From Clostridium sp. AM22-11AC (GTDB lineage Bacteria; Bacillota; Clostridia; Lachnospirales; Lachnospiraceae): a DNA stretch of 43,170 bases. A program made the position numbers and the translations under genes. Below the pieces are notes generated by a model that saw nothing but the letters and a program-made list of their open reading frames with translations, was not told the origin of the DNA and made no database searches. Within the stretch, counting starts at the first letter, position 1. Each line of letters begins with the position of its first letter. This document shows, one piece after another, positions 7,763-16,916 of this stretch. The stretch lies in the NCBI RefSeq assembly GCF_003473545.1, contig NZ_QUCM01000027.1, positions 1 through 43,170 on the forward strand, in the 5' to 3' direction.

Positions 7763-7952
7763 AGGGGCAAAAGGTCGGAAATCCGACGCAAGCTTGCTTG
7801 CAGGAGGATTTTTGAACTTGGGACCCGCCAAAACATGAGTAAGGAGCCATTTTTTGAAGAAAAATGAGCGGATTACGAATGTTTTTAGAATTGCGAGAGT
7901 GCAAAGCGCGTAGCAATTCGGTATCAGAGGGGTCAAAATACCTTTTGACCCC
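7763..7952. repeat. MITE-like element in the lepA leader
   Basis: The 190-base non-coding segment begins with GGGGCAAAAGGT (7764-7775) and ends with its near complement (ACCTTTTGACCCC, one extra base). Inside are stems GTCGG/CCGAC (7774-7787), GCAAG/CTTGC (about 7788-7801) and GAATTGC/GCAATTC (7888-7919). A perfect 10-base stem with four-base loop (7929-7952) closes the right end. GATACC (7758-7763) and GGTATC (7920-7925) also mirror each other. Short minus-strand reading frames here have no ribosome binding site and look spurious. It occupies most of the spoIIP-lepA gap (7720-7983) and resembles a dispersed palindromic repeat. I recall similar short 'hypothetical proteins' in gut Lachnospiraceae annotations but cannot verify this. 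Confidence 0.55.
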
Positions 7953-7983
7953 AACATCTAAATTGAAAGAAAGAGGATAAAGA

Positions 7984-9798
7984 ATGGCAGTAATTGACCA
8001 GAGTAAAATACGAAATTTTTGTATCATTGCTCATATAGATCACGGTAAATCCACACTGGCAGACCGTATCATTGAGAAAACAGGACTTCTTACCAGCCGT
8101 GAGATGCAGGAACAGGTCCTTGACAATATGGACCTGGAGCGTGAACGTGGAATTACCATTAAATCCCAGGCTGTGCGTACTGTATACAGGGCAAAAGATG
8201 GAAATGAATACATTTTTAACCTGATCGACACACCTGGACATGTGGATTTTAATTATGAGGTGTCACGAAGCCTGGCAGCCTGTGACGGTGCTGTGCTGGT
8301 AGTAGATGCTTCCCAGGGAATTGAGGCCCAGACTCTGGCCAATGTATATCTGGCATTGGATCATGATCTGGATGTATTCCCGGTTATCAACAAGATTGAC
8401 CTTCCAAGTGCTGATCCGGACCGTGTGGCAGCTGAGATCGAAGATGTGATCGGCCTGGAGGCACATGATGCCCCGAAGATCTCCGCAAAGACCGGACTGA
8501 ACGTGGAAGAGGTATTAGAGGCGATCGTTCACAAAATTCCGGCGCCAAAGGGAGATCCAAAAGCGCCTTTACAGGCACTGATCTTTGACTCTGTTTACGA
8601 CTCCTACAAGGGTGTTATCATCTTCTGCCGTGTTATGGAAGGAACGGTAAAGAAGGGCACACCGATCCGTATGATGGCAACAGGAGCAGAGGAAGAGGTT
8701 GTAGAAGTTGGCTATTTCGGAGCTGGTCAGTTTATCCCATGTGACGAGCTGGCAGCTGGTATGGTTGGCTATATTACAGCCAGCATTAAAAATGTCCGTG
8801 ATACCCGTGTAGGTGATACAGTAACAGACAGCAGCAATCCATGTGCAGCGCCTCTGCCAGGTTACAAGAAAGTTACACCTATGGTTTACTGCGGACTGTA
8901 TCCTGCAGACGGTGCAAAATACAATGATCTGCGTGATGCATTGGAAAAGCTGCAGTTAAATGACGCATCCCTGTTCTACGAGCCTGAGACCTCTGTTGCT
9001 TTAGGCTTTGGTTTCCGCTGCGGATTTTTAGGACTGCTGCATTTAGAGATCATCCAGGAACGTCTGGAACGTGAATACAACCTGGACCTTGTAACAACAG
9101 CACCAGGCGTTGTATACCGTGTACACAAGACCACAGGAGAGATGATTGAACTGACCAACCCGTCTAACCTTCCGGATCCGACTGAGATCGAGTACATGGA
9201 AGAGCCGATCGTCAGCGCAGAGATCATGGTAACTACCGAATATGTAGGTGCCATTATGACACTGTGCCAGGAGCGCCGCGGCGTATATCTGGGAATGGAA
9301 TACATTGAGACTACCAGAGCCTTATTAAAATATGAACTTCCGTTAAATGAAATCATTTACGATTTCTTTGACGCTTTAAAATCACGTTCCAGAGGCTATG
9401 CTTCTTTTGACTATGAGTTAAAGGGCTATGAGCGTTCCGAACTGGTAAAACTGGATATCCTTGTAAACAGGGAAGAAGTGGATGCCCTTTCCTTTATCGT
9501 ACATGCAGACTCTGCTTATGAAAAGGGCAGGAGAATGTGCGAAAAGTTAAAGGATGAGATCCCGAGACACCTGTTTGAGGTACCGATCCAGGCGGCAATC
9601 GGCGGAAAGATCATTGCCAGGGAGACGGTTAAGGCAGTGCGCAAGGACGTACTTGCAAAATGTTACGGCGGTGATATTTCACGTAAGAGAAAGCTGTTAG
9701 AGAAGCAGAAGGAAGGAAAGAAGCGCATGCGTCAGATCGGCAATGTGGAGATCCCGCAGAAGGCCTTTATGAGCGTGCTGAAGCTGGATGAAGAGTAG
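7984..9798 (+). CDS. lepA: elongation factor 4 (LepA)
   Basis: LepA/EF4 is a ribosome-associated translational GTPase that can back-translocate stalled ribosomes or assist initiation and assembly. The 604-residue length is standard. G-domain motifs are [14 protein letters not shown] (residues 16-29), RGITIKSQ (switch I), DTPGHVDF (G3) and [10 protein letters not shown] (G4). Domain III/V regions follow, and the LepA-specific C-terminal domain ends with [20 protein letters not shown]. The ATG has an AGAGGATAAAG ribosome binding site directly after the palindromic element in the leader. It lies between spoIIP and hemW as in B. subtilis. Confidence 0.97.
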   Translation: MAVIDQSKIRNFCIIAHIDHGKSTLADRIIEKTGLLTSREMQEQVLDNMDLERERGITIKSQAVRTVYRAKDGNEYIFNLIDTPGHVDFNYEVSRSLAACDGAVLVVDASQGIEAQTLANVYLALDHDLDVFPVINKIDLPSADPDRVAAEIEDVIGLEAHDAPKISAKTGLNVEEVLEAIVHKIPAPKGDPKAPLQALIFDSVYDSYKGVIIFCRVMEGTVKKGTPIRMMATGAEEEVVEVGYFGAGQFIPCDELAAGMVGYITASIKNVRDTRVGDTVTDSSNPCAAPLPGYKKVTPMVYCGLYPADGAKYNDLRDALEKLQLNDASLFYEPETSVALGFGFRCGFLGLLHLEIIQERLEREYNLDLVTTAPGVVYRVHKTTGEMIELTNPSNLPDPTEIEYMEEPIVSAEIMVTTEYVGAIMTLCQERRGVYLGMEYIETTRALLKYELPLNEIIYDFFDALKSRSRGYASFDYELKGYERSELVKLDILVNREEVDALSFIVHADSAYEKGRRMCEKLKDEIPRHLFEVPIQAAIGGKIIARETVKAVRKDVLAKCYGGDISRKRKLLEKQKEGKKRMRQIGNVEIPQKAFMSVLKLDEE

Positions 9799-9809
9799 AA
9801 CCAATGATG

Positions 9810-9841
9810 CTTCTTGTTTTTGTGAATAGGGAAACAAGAAG
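9810..9841 (+). promoter_or_regulatory. hairpin in the lepA-hemW gap
   Basis: CTTCTTGTTT (9810-9819) pairs perfectly with AAACAAGAAG (9832-9841) around a 12-base loop. No T-run follows, so it is more likely a processing or stability element than a terminator. Confidence 0.4.
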
Positions 9842-9873
9842 AGAACATGGCTGAACCAGCTTGAAAAAGATTA

Positions 9874-11085
9874 ATGATGATAACAAACATGAAAAAAAAG
9901 CCCATTGAACTGTATATCCATATTCCCTTTTGCGTGAAAAAATGTGATTACTGCGATTTCCTTTCATTTCGTGCCCTGTCTTCGGTCCATGAGGCTTATG
10001 TACAGCAGCTGATCCGTGAGATCAGGGCCCAGAGCTGTTATTGTACGGACTGCCAGGTAGTAAGCGTATTTATCGGCGGAGGAACCCCCTCCCTTTTAGA
10101 ACCTTCCTGTATCAGCCGGATCATGGAAACTGTATTCAGCTGTTTTCAGGTAGAACCGGAGGCGGAGATCACCATTGAGGCAAATCCGGGAACGCTTTTA
10201 GGGAAAAAACTTCCTGTTTACAGACAGTGCGGGATCAACCGCGTAAGCATTGGCTTACAGTCTGCGGATAATACAGAACTTAAAAATCTGGGAAGGATTC
10301 ATTCTTTTGAGGAGTTTTTAAAAAGCTTCCAGAGCGCAAGAATGGCGGGCTTTACCAACATTAATATTGACCTGATGAGCGGGATCCCGGGACAGACCCT
10401 GGAGTCCTGGAAAAATACATTGAAAAAAGTGACCATGTTAAAACCGGAGCATATTTCCGCTTACAGCCTGATCATTGAAGAAGGAACGCCTTTCTGGAAC
10501 CGTTTCGGGGAAGGCGCCTGTGCCTGTGATTATACGGGACCTGCGCTTCCAGACGAGGATACGGAAAATAAGATCTACCGTTTTACCAGAAAGTTCCTGC
10601 AGGAGCAGGGCTTTGAGCGGTACGAGATCTCAAATTATGCAAAACCGGGAAAAGAATGCCGCCATAATATCGGTTACTGGACTGAGGTGGCATATCTGGG
10701 ACTGGGACTTGGGGCATCCTCCTATATGGAAGGCTGTCGTTTTACCAATGAAAAGGACCTGGATAAGTATCTGGCACTGGATTTTGGTGAAGAAGATCCG
10801 GAAAAGCGGGAGACAGCCCTTCGCAAATTATGGGGTCAAATAGAAGAACTTTCCCAGGCACAGCGAATGGAAGAGTTTATGTTTTTAGGGCTTCGTATGT
10901 TAAAAGGCGTGTCTGATGTGGACTTTGTAAGACTGTTTGGTGTGAAAATGGAAACGGTCTATGGTGATGTGATCCGCAGGCTGACTGCCAACGGGCTGCT
11001 GAAAAAAGAAGAAAATAATCTTGCCCTTACAGAATGGGGCATGGATGTAAGCAATTTTGTTTTAAGCGAGTTCCTGCTGGGATAA
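9874..11085 (+). CDS. hemW: radical SAM protein HemW (heme chaperone, CPDH-like)
   Basis: This 403-residue radical SAM protein is the former 'oxygen-independent coproporphyrinogen oxidase-like' protein now called HemW. The FeS motif CxxxCxxC is C20-C24-C27 (FCVKKCDYCDF), followed by VFIGGGTPSLL, AEITIEANPGT, the RVSIGLQS motif, and NIDLMSGIPGQT. The HemW C-terminal domain (from about residue 290) includes EFMFLGLRMLKGV. In HemW the family role is heme binding or transfer rather than porphyrinogen oxidation. The position directly after lepA is the classic Firmicute arrangement. The start is uncertain: ATGs at 9874, 9877 and 9889 all have weak ribosome binding sites. Confidence 0.92.
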   Translation: MMITNMKKKPIELYIHIPFCVKKCDYCDFLSFRALSSVHEAYVQQLIREIRAQSCYCTDCQVVSVFIGGGTPSLLEPSCISRIMETVFSCFQVEPEAEITIEANPGTLLGKKLPVYRQCGINRVSIGLQSADNTELKNLGRIHSFEEFLKSFQSARMAGFTNINIDLMSGIPGQTLESWKNTLKKVTMLKPEHISAYSLIIEEGTPFWNRFGEGACACDYTGPALPDEDTENKIYRFTRKFLQEQGFERYEISNYAKPGKECRHNIGYWTEVAYLGLGLGASSYMEGCRFTNEKDLDKYLALDFGEEDPEKRETALRKLWGQIEELSQAQRMEEFMFLGLRMLKGVSDVDFVRLFGVKMETVYGDVIRRLTANGLLKKEENNLALTEWGMDVSNFVLSEFLLG

Positions 11086-11118
11086 AAAGCGCAGAAAATC
11101 TGAGTATAAGTAAAATAT

Positions 11119-11164
11119 AAAAGGTCCTGAAGTGAGAGAAAATCTCTGCTCCGGGACCTTTTTT
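11119..11164. terminator. terminator after hemW, probably bidirectional
   Basis: AAAAGGTCC (11119-11127) pairs with GGACCTTTT (11154-11162), with an additional GAGA/TCTC inner stem and a T-run after the right arm. The A-rich left side also gives a T-run for minus-strand azlD transcripts. Confidence 0.85.
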
Positions 11165-11230
11165 GGTTATTCATCTTATTCACTTGTCAAAACCTGCCAG
11201 TGACAGATTTTCCAGGTCAATGCAATTATA

Positions 11231-11536
11231 TTATACGAAAAACTCCAGGATAAACACGATGGCACAGGCTGCAATGGAAACCTGGAACAGGCTCTTTCCT
11301 GTATAAGCGAAAAACAGTGCCACTGCCAAAGCGGCAGCTCCGGAAACAGGAGAAGCAGTTGCGTAGATAATGGCCGGGAAGGTCATTACAGACAGGGTAA
11401 CATAAGGCACATAATATAAAAAAGAGCGGATAAAAGGATTTTTGATCTCTTTCTTGATCAGTGTCAATGGCAGCATACGGATCAGATATGTCACAATGGC
11501 CATTACCGCTATGTAAAGATAAACTGGATATTTCAT
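11231..11536 (-). CDS. azlD: AzlD family branched-chain amino acid exporter subunit
   Basis: This is a 101-residue hydrophobic protein with about four membrane segments and the AzlD features TYLIRMLPLTLI near the N-terminus and SFLYYVPYVTLSVMTFPAI. AzlD is the small partner of AzlC; together they export leucine and other branched-chain amino acids or their toxic analogues. Its ATG immediately follows the azlC stop (TAA then ATG with no gap), so translation is almost certainly coupled. The nearby ilvN-ilvC genes are thematically related but not in the same operon. Confidence 0.9.
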   Translation of the reverse strand: MKYPVYLYIAVMAIVTYLIRMLPLTLIKKEIKNPFIRSFLYYVPYVTLSVMTFPAIIYATASPVSGAAALAVALFFAYTGKSLFQVSIAACAIVFILEFFV

Positions 11537-12244
11537 TTATTCTTCCTCCTTTACAGGGAACAGAACTGCAGCAGACCCGGCTACGATAAATGTAAGGATA
11601 ATGATCTTAAATCCGGAAGAAATATCCCTTAATACCGGTATCTGGGTGAAAAGGAAGCTGAGTGCCATGGAAACAAGGATAACCATGCGCAAAACCTTAT
11701 TTTCTCTTGCCGGAGGGATGACAACTGCCAGGAACATACCATAAAGAGCTACATTTAAAGCGCTTAACAGCCTCGCAGGAAGAAGACTGCCGGAAACAGC
11801 ACCAAGGAGGGTGCCGATGGTCCAGCCTGGAACAGCCATAGCCATCAGGCCGTAGCTGAAATAAGGGCTTAAGACCCCGCTTTTACATACAGATACACCG
11901 AAGATCTCATCTGTTACACCGTAGGACATAAGAAAACGGTGAAAAAATGGCATATGACTGTCCAGTTTCTGGGAAAGAGAACAGGACATCAGGCAGTAAC
12001 GCAGGTTGATGATCAGCTGTGCCATAGCCATTTCCACAAGGGAAGAACCGGCAGTAATGATCCCCAGGCCTGCAAACTGACCTGCGCTGGTCAGATTGGT
12101 AAAAGAGAGGACTACGGCTTCCAAAGTGGTAAGTCCGGCTCCTTTTGCCATAATGCCAAAGGTAAAGGAAACTGCCAGATAACCAAGTCCAATGGGAATA
12201 CCATCTTTTAATCCGGCTTTGAATTGTGATATTTTCTCGTTCAT
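11537..12244 (-). CDS. azlC: AzlC family branched-chain amino acid permease
   Basis: This 235-residue polytopic protein matches AzlC: the N-terminal KAGLKDGIPIGLGYLAVSFT, FTNLTSAGQFAGLG, and the conserved LRYCLMSCSLSQKL and YGVTDEIFGVS stretches. It forms the main membrane subunit of the AzlCD exporter. The ATG at 12244 follows only a weak G-rich ribosome binding site (GGGGG). Upstream sits a promoter embedded next to the ansA terminator (see 12271-12343), so azlCD may be partly independent of ansA. The azlCD transcript probably ends at the hairpin 11119-11164. Confidence 0.93.
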   Translation of the reverse strand: MNEKISQFKAGLKDGIPIGLGYLAVSFTFGIMAKGAGLTTLEAVVLSFTNLTSAGQFAGLGIITAGSSLVEMAMAQLIINLRYCLMSCSLSQKLDSHMPFFHRFLMSYGVTDEIFGVSVCKSGVLSPYFSYGLMAMAVPGWTIGTLLGAVSGSLLPARLLSALNVALYGMFLAVVIPPARENKVLRMVILVSMALSFLFTQIPVLRDISSGFKIIILTFIVAGSAAVLFPVKEEE

Positions 12245-12270
12245 GTAAAAACCCCCGCAATAAAATACAT

Positions 12271-12315
12271 AAAACAGGCAGTCTGACTTAAGAAAATTAA
12301 GAAGACTGCCTGTTT
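12271..12315 (-). terminator. terminator of ansA, upstream of azlC
   Basis: AAACAGGCAGTCT (12272-12284) pairs perfectly over 13 bases with 12303-12315. On the minus strand the stem is followed by TTTTATGTATTTT. It lies between ansA and azlC, only about 26 bases before the azlC ATG. Confidence 0.8.
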
Positions 12316-12343
12316 ATTATAACAGGAAATATAAAAAAGTAAA
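12316..12343 (-). promoter_or_regulatory. azlC promoter abutting the ansA terminator
   Basis: On the minus strand TTTACT (12338-12343), 16 bases and TGT-TATAAT (-10 at 12316-12321) form an extended -10 promoter. The predicted start, near 12309, falls inside the first arm of the terminator. Transcripts from here would therefore lack half of that arm, while read-through from ansA would carry the whole hairpin. Confidence 0.6.
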
Positions 12344-12353
12344 GTTGGGGCCT

Positions 12354-13364
12354 TTAAGAAGACTTCCACAAAATATCATGGTTGACGGTCTGGTAGAAGA
12401 GCTCTCTTACTTTTGCAGGTTCCTTTGTCTGGGTAAGGATCCACATGATCTTGGTAACAGCTGCCTCCAGGGTCATATCATAAGCTTCCAACAGACCAAA
12501 TTCACGCTTGATCTTTTTTCCGACCTCATAAACAGACATATTGCTGCCTTCATTTGTAACCTGTGTTGTCATGATCACAGTTTTTCCAAGGTTGATCCAA
12601 TGAGCCACTGCACGGTAGTAGTCGCCTCCGTCATCATAAGAAGGAAGTCCGCCAACGCCAAAGGACTCAATGATCACTGCATCATAATGAGCTGCCATAT
12701 AGTCCAGAAGGGAAGCGTCTGCAGATGGGATCAGCTTCATCAGTCCCACACTGGAGTCCATCTGGTGATAGAAAGTCAAAGGCTCTGTGACCTGCGCCTT
12801 GTCGTCTAAATAAAACAGGATATGGTCTTCCTGGATAATGGCAATATAAGGAAAATTAATACTGGAAAAAGCATTATAACTCTTGGTCCGCTCTTTTTTA
12901 CCTCTGGTACCGGCAATGACTTTTCCGTCAAATACAATATTTATCCCGTGAGCCTTGTCATGGGAAGCAAAGCGAAGACTGTCAGCCAGATTGGTACGGG
13001 CGTCTGTATTTTCCATATCAATAGGTTTCTGGGCCCCGGTGATGACGATCGGCTTTGGAGAATTCTGGATCAGATAGGAAAGAGCAGCAGCTGTATATGC
13101 CATGGTATCTGTTCCATGGGTGATCACAAAACCATCGTATTCCTCATAATGTTCTTCAATAGCTTTTGATACTGCCAGCCAGTGGGAAGGCTGGATATTG
13201 GTACTGTCTATATTTAAGATCTGTATACTGTCGATCTCGCAGTAGTGGCGGCTGTCCGGCACATAAGTTAAGATCTCTTCGGAAGTAATGACGGGTTTCA
13301 GACCGTCGGGTGTACGCTTGCAGGCAATGGTACCGCCTGTTCCTAACAGAAGGATTTTTTTCAT
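12354..13364 (-). CDS. ansA: type I L-asparaginase
   Basis: This 336-residue cytoplasmic enzyme hydrolyses asparagine to aspartate and ammonia. The first catalytic Thr motif is LLLGTGGTIACKRTPDG at the very N-terminus, with no signal peptide, as expected for the type I cytosolic form. The second is VITHGTDTMAYTAAALSYL (about residues 78-96), with the Thr-Asp pair and downstream Lys region (ITGAQKPIDMENTDARTNL) conserved. The ribosome binding site AAGGAG lies ten bases before the ATG. It precedes azlCD on the same strand, separated by a strong terminator. Confidence 0.95.
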   Translation of the reverse strand: MKKILLLGTGGTIACKRTPDGLKPVITSEEILTYVPDSRHYCEIDSIQILNIDSTNIQPSHWLAVSKAIEEHYEEYDGFVITHGTDTMAYTAAALSYLIQNSPKPIVITGAQKPIDMENTDARTNLADSLRFASHDKAHGINIVFDGKVIAGTRGKKERTKSYNAFSSINFPYIAIIQEDHILFYLDDKAQVTEPLTFYHQMDSSVGLMKLIPSADASLLDYMAAHYDAVIIESFGVGGLPSYDDGGDYYRAVAHWINLGKTVIMTTQVTNEGSNMSVYEVGKKIKREFGLLEAYDMTLEAAVTKIMWILTQTKEPAKVRELFYQTVNHDILWKSS

Positions 13365-13540
13365 ACAAAGTATCTCCTTGTTGAGTTATGATTAAAAGTA
13401 TTAACGCTTACGATTATATTAAGAATTCATCACTTTTACAATCCTTGATTGAATAAAATCAGAAATATGTTAAACTATATTCATACAAATTATACATGGT
13501 ACCGTAGAATGGTATCACAGTAAATTTCAGGAGGTCAAAT

Positions 13541-14485
13541 ATGATGCTGATTGGAGGTTCCGTGATGTTTCTTATTCTGGTAGTACTCATTATTTTCATT
13601 CTTACATCCTGTATCCGTATCGTTCCTCAGGCTCAGGCACTGGTCGTAGAGCGCCTTGGCGGTTATCTGGGAACATATGGTGTAGGTATCCATTTTATGG
13701 TGCCATTTATTGACAGAGTGGCAAAGAAAGTAAATTTAAAGGAGCAGGTAGAGGATTTTCCGCCACAGCCGGTTATCACCAAGGATAATGTTACCATGCA
13801 GATCGATACAGTTGTATTTTTCTACATTACAGATCCGAAATCCTATGCATACGGTGTAGAGCGTCCGATCCTTGCCATTGAAAATCTGACGGCAACTACC
13901 CTTAGAAATATCATTGGTGAGCTGGAATTAGATGAGACCTTAACTTCCAGAGAGACCATCAATGCAAAGATGCAGGAGTCCCTTGATATTGCCACTGACC
14001 CATGGGGCATCAAGGTTACCAGAGTAGAACTTAAGAACATTGAACCGCCTGCAGCCATCCAGGAAGCAATGGAGAAGCAGATGAAGGCAGAGCGTGAGCG
14101 CCGTGAAGCGATCCTTCGTGCAGAGGGTGAGAAGAAGTCCATGATCCTGGTTGCAGAAGGAAACAAAGAGTCTGCAGTCTTAAATGCAGAGGCAGAAAAA
14201 GAGGCAGCCATCCTTCGTGCAGAAGCAGAAAAGGAAAAGAAGATCAAAGAGGCAGAAGGCCAGGCAGAAGCGATCCGCGCTGTACAGAGAGCAACTGCCG
14301 ATGGTATCCGTTATATAAAAGAAGCCGGAGCAGACCAGGCTGTACTGCAGCTTAAGAGTCTGGAAGCCTTCCAGGCGGCAGCAGACGGAAAAGCCAATAA
14401 GATCATCATCCCGTCTGATATCCAGGGAATAGCAGGTCTTGTAAAATCTATTTCTGAGATCGCTGCAAAAGAAGATACTAAATAA
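13541..14485 (+). CDS. SPFH / band 7 (stomatin-prohibitin) family protein
   Basis: This 314-residue protein has one N-terminal membrane helix (residues 5-25) and a band 7 domain (about 26-190; VPQAQALVVERLGGYLGTYG, NVTMQIDTVVFFYITDP, VERPILAIENLTATTLRNII). A long alanine- and glutamate-rich coiled coil (about 185-265) built of repeats like ILRAEGEKK/ILRAEAEKE follows. Such slipin/QmcA-type proteins form membrane scaffolds and often associate with a protease or an NfeD partner. No nfeD is adjacent here. The ribosome binding site CAGGAGGTC is excellent. A hairpin follows, so it is probably monocistronic. Confidence 0.93.
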   Translation: MMLIGGSVMFLILVVLIIFILTSCIRIVPQAQALVVERLGGYLGTYGVGIHFMVPFIDRVAKKVNLKEQVEDFPPQPVITKDNVTMQIDTVVFFYITDPKSYAYGVERPILAIENLTATTLRNIIGELELDETLTSRETINAKMQESLDIATDPWGIKVTRVELKNIEPPAAIQEAMEKQMKAERERREAILRAEGEKKSMILVAEGNKESAVLNAEAEKEAAILRAEAEKEKKIKEAEGQAEAIRAVQRATADGIRYIKEAGADQAVLQLKSLEAFQAAADGKANKIIIPSDIQGIAGLVKSISEIAAKEDTK

Positions 14486-14493
14486 ACATGGTG

Positions 14494-14540
14494 CCCATCA
14501 GTAAGTGAAAATTTTTCAACTGGTGGGTATCCTTTTCTCT
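14494..14540 (+). terminator. hairpin terminator after the SPFH gene
   Basis: CCCATCAGT (14494-14502) pairs with ACTGGTGGG (14519-14527), with one G-T pair, around an inner GAAAA/TTTTC stem. TATCCTTTTCTC follows, a moderate T-rich tract. Confidence 0.55.
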
Positions 14541-14568
14541 ATTTGTTGGAAAAATCTGGGAGAAAAAG

Positions 14569-15957
14569 ATGAAAGAGATAAAAAATAAGGTCAATACCAA
14601 TAAGATTACGGAAGGCAGCATTTTCGGTCAGCTGTTATTATTCTTTTTTCCGATTTTGTTTGGCACATTTTTTCAGCAGCTTTACAATACAGCAGATGCA
14701 GTGGTAGTAGGCCGTTTTGTAGGCAAACAGGCACTGGCAGCAGTTGGCGGTACTACCAGTACCCTGATCAATCTTCTGGTGGGCTTTTTCGTTGGCCTTT
14801 CCAGTGGTGCGACTGTAGTTATTTCCCAGTTTTATGGTGCCAGAAAGCCGGATAAGGTGCATTGGGCCGTGCATACGGCGGTAGCGTTTTCGCTTATAGG
14901 CGGTGTTCTGTTTATGATCATCGGTGTTGTTTTTGCCCATATGGCTCTTTCAGCCATGCACACTCCGGAAGATGTACTTACATATGCGGTTGTATACATC
15001 CGTATCTATTTCCTGGGTATGATACCAAACCTGATCTATAATATGGGAGCCGGTATCCTGCGTGCAGTGGGGGACTCCAAGCGCCCCTTATATTTCCTTA
15101 TTGGAAGCTGTATGGTCAATATCCTCTTAGACCTGATCCTGGTAGCAGGACTGCGTCTGGGTGTTGCCGGTGCAGCCATCGCCACCATCAGTTCCCAGTT
15201 TTTCAGTGCCTGCATGGTGGTTTATGCGTTGACACATACAGAAGATATGTATAAACTGGTGTGGAGCAAGGTGCGTATTGACGGGCGGATGCTCCAGCGT
15301 ATCGTGCGCATCGGTATTCCGGCTGGTATGCAGTCGGTTATGTATAACATTTCCAATATCATTATCCAGTCAGGTGTAAATACACTGGGGACAGATAATG
15401 TAACTGCCTGGGCTACTTATGGAAAAGTGGACGGACTTTACTGGATGATGATCAATGCTTTGGGAATTTCTGTCACCACTTTTGTAGGACAAAATTATGG
15501 TGCCGGCCGTATGGACCGTGTGCATAAGGGTGCAGGGGCCTGTATGATCATTGGAACGATTATGACAGCGATCGTATCCACCTTATTATACTTAAAAGGA
15601 TATCTGCTGATTGATCTGTTTACATCAGATGCACAGGTACAGGAGATCGGTTTAAGTCTGATCCATTTCCTGGTGCCTACATTGATCACCTATATTACCA
15701 TAGAGATATTATCCGGTACACTGCGCGGTGTAGGAGATGCCTGGATGCCGTTGATCATGACGGGGATTGGCGTTTGCTGTCTGCGTGTGATCTGGATCAT
15801 CTTTTTCCTGCCACAGTACAGATCCATCCTGGCAGCTGCGTTCTGCTATCCTTTATCATGGACCATTACTTCCATTGCCTTTGTTATTTATTATTTCTTC
15901 TTCAGCAGTCTGCGGCGCGTGGACGGAAGAAAGTGGTTTCAGAAAAAGGATTATTAA
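14569..15957 (+). CDS. MATE family efflux transporter
   Basis: This second MATE transporter (462 residues) has about 12 membrane segments and the family signatures QLYNTADAVVVGRFVGKQAL, SGATVVISQFYGARKPD and, in the second half, WATYGKVDGLYWMMINALGI and FVGQNYGAGRMDRVHKG. It is only distantly similar to the pump at 57-1424 and belongs to the group often annotated DinF/NorM-like in Clostridia. The ribosome binding site GGGAG lies before the ATG. nudC follows after 29 bases, so these may be cotranscribed. The substrate is unknown. Confidence 0.9.
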   Translation: MKEIKNKVNTNKITEGSIFGQLLLFFFPILFGTFFQQLYNTADAVVVGRFVGKQALAAVGGTTSTLINLLVGFFVGLSSGATVVISQFYGARKPDKVHWAVHTAVAFSLIGGVLFMIIGVVFAHMALSAMHTPEDVLTYAVVYIRIYFLGMIPNLIYNMGAGILRAVGDSKRPLYFLIGSCMVNILLDLILVAGLRLGVAGAAIATISSQFFSACMVVYALTHTEDMYKLVWSKVRIDGRMLQRIVRIGIPAGMQSVMYNISNIIIQSGVNTLGTDNVTAWATYGKVDGLYWMMINALGISVTTFVGQNYGAGRMDRVHKGAGACMIIGTIMTAIVSTLLYLKGYLLIDLFTSDAQVQEIGLSLIHFLVPTLITYITIEILSGTLRGVGDAWMPLIMTGIGVCCLRVIWIIFFLPQYRSILAAAFCYPLSWTITSIAFVIYYFFFSSLRRVDGRKWFQKKDY

Positions 15958-15986
15958 AAGAGCTATTAAAGGAGTCGTAAGTTAAA

Positions 15987-16832
15987 ATGATACAGGAGAT
16001 ACCTTATAAATATGATCCGGCATACAAAGATAAAAAGCCGGAACTCACAGACTATCTTTTGCATTATGAATACAATAAAGTAATGCTTTTGAAAGAAAAA
16101 GAAGGTTATGTGATCCCTACCTTTCAGGATCTTCTTTCAGAAGAAGACTGCCGGGAAAAGGCGTACTATCTGTTTTCCATCGGTGAAAGAGGCTATTATC
16201 TGGTAGATGATCTGAAAGTGCCGGAATTTGGCAGCTACCGCCTGGAAGGAATGCAGATCTTCAGGGAACTGGAACCGGGGTATCAGGCGTTTGCAGGTAT
16301 TACAGGAAGCCAGATCTACCGTTGGAGAGAAAGCAGGAGGTTCTGCGGCTGCTGTGGCGCAAAGATGAGAGCTGGGACTACAGAACGGTCCATGGTGTGT
16401 ACAGATTGCGGACATACAGAGTATCCAAAGATCTGTCCGGCTGTGATCGTAGCTATCCGAAATGGGGACAAACTGCTTATGTCCCGGTATGCAAGAGGCA
16501 CTTACCGCAGGTATGCACTGATCGCAGGTTATGTGGAAGTGGGCGAGACATTTGAAGAATGTGTACGCAGGGAAGTAATGGAAGAAGTAGGCCTGAAGGT
16601 GAAAAATATCCGCTATTACAAGAGCCAGCCATGGTCCTTTTCTGACTCTGTGATGATCGGTTTTACCGCAGACCTGGATGGAGATGATACCATCCGGTTA
16701 GAGGAAGATGAACTGGCAGAGGCTGGTTGGTTTAGCCGGGATGAGATCGTAGAGTACCCGCCTTATATCAGCGTGGGACATGAGATGATGAAGGCGTTTA
16801 AAGACGGGACTCTTTTTGAAGACCAGGGATGA
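15987..16832 (+). CDS. nudC: NAD(+) diphosphatase NudC-type Nudix hydrolase
   Basis: NudC hydrolyses NAD(H) to NMN(H) and AMP and can remove NAD caps from RNA. The 281-residue protein has the expected order: a variable N-terminal domain, a zinc ribbon (FCGCCGAKM ... MVCTDCGHTEYPK, about residues 117-150) and the Nudix domain. The complete Nudix box is GYVEVGETFEECVRREVMEEVG (G-x5-E-x7-REUxEExG). The diagnostic SQPWSFSDSVMIGF after the box separates NudC from other Nudix enzymes (usual form SQPWPFPxS). The ribosome binding site is AAAGGAG. Confidence 0.93.
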   Translation: MIQEIPYKYDPAYKDKKPELTDYLLHYEYNKVMLLKEKEGYVIPTFQDLLSEEDCREKAYYLFSIGERGYYLVDDLKVPEFGSYRLEGMQIFRELEPGYQAFAGITGSQIYRWRESRRFCGCCGAKMRAGTTERSMVCTDCGHTEYPKICPAVIVAIRNGDKLLMSRYARGTYRRYALIAGYVEVGETFEECVRREVMEEVGLKVKNIRYYKSQPWSFSDSVMIGFTADLDGDDTIRLEEDELAEAGWFSRDEIVEYPPYISVGHEMMKAFKDGTLFEDQG

Positions 16833-16916
16833 TCCGAAATTGATATAAAATAAGGTAATGCGATCACAGACTGGTACGAAAGCTGAATATTTGTTTAGAA
16901 GGGAATTAATTACAAC

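Noticed and set aside
7736..8027. Minus-strand reading frames of 73-93 residues across the spoIIP-lepA gap
   Set aside because: They run through the palindromic element, have no ribosome binding site, and one extends into lepA. They are best explained as chance frames in a repeat.
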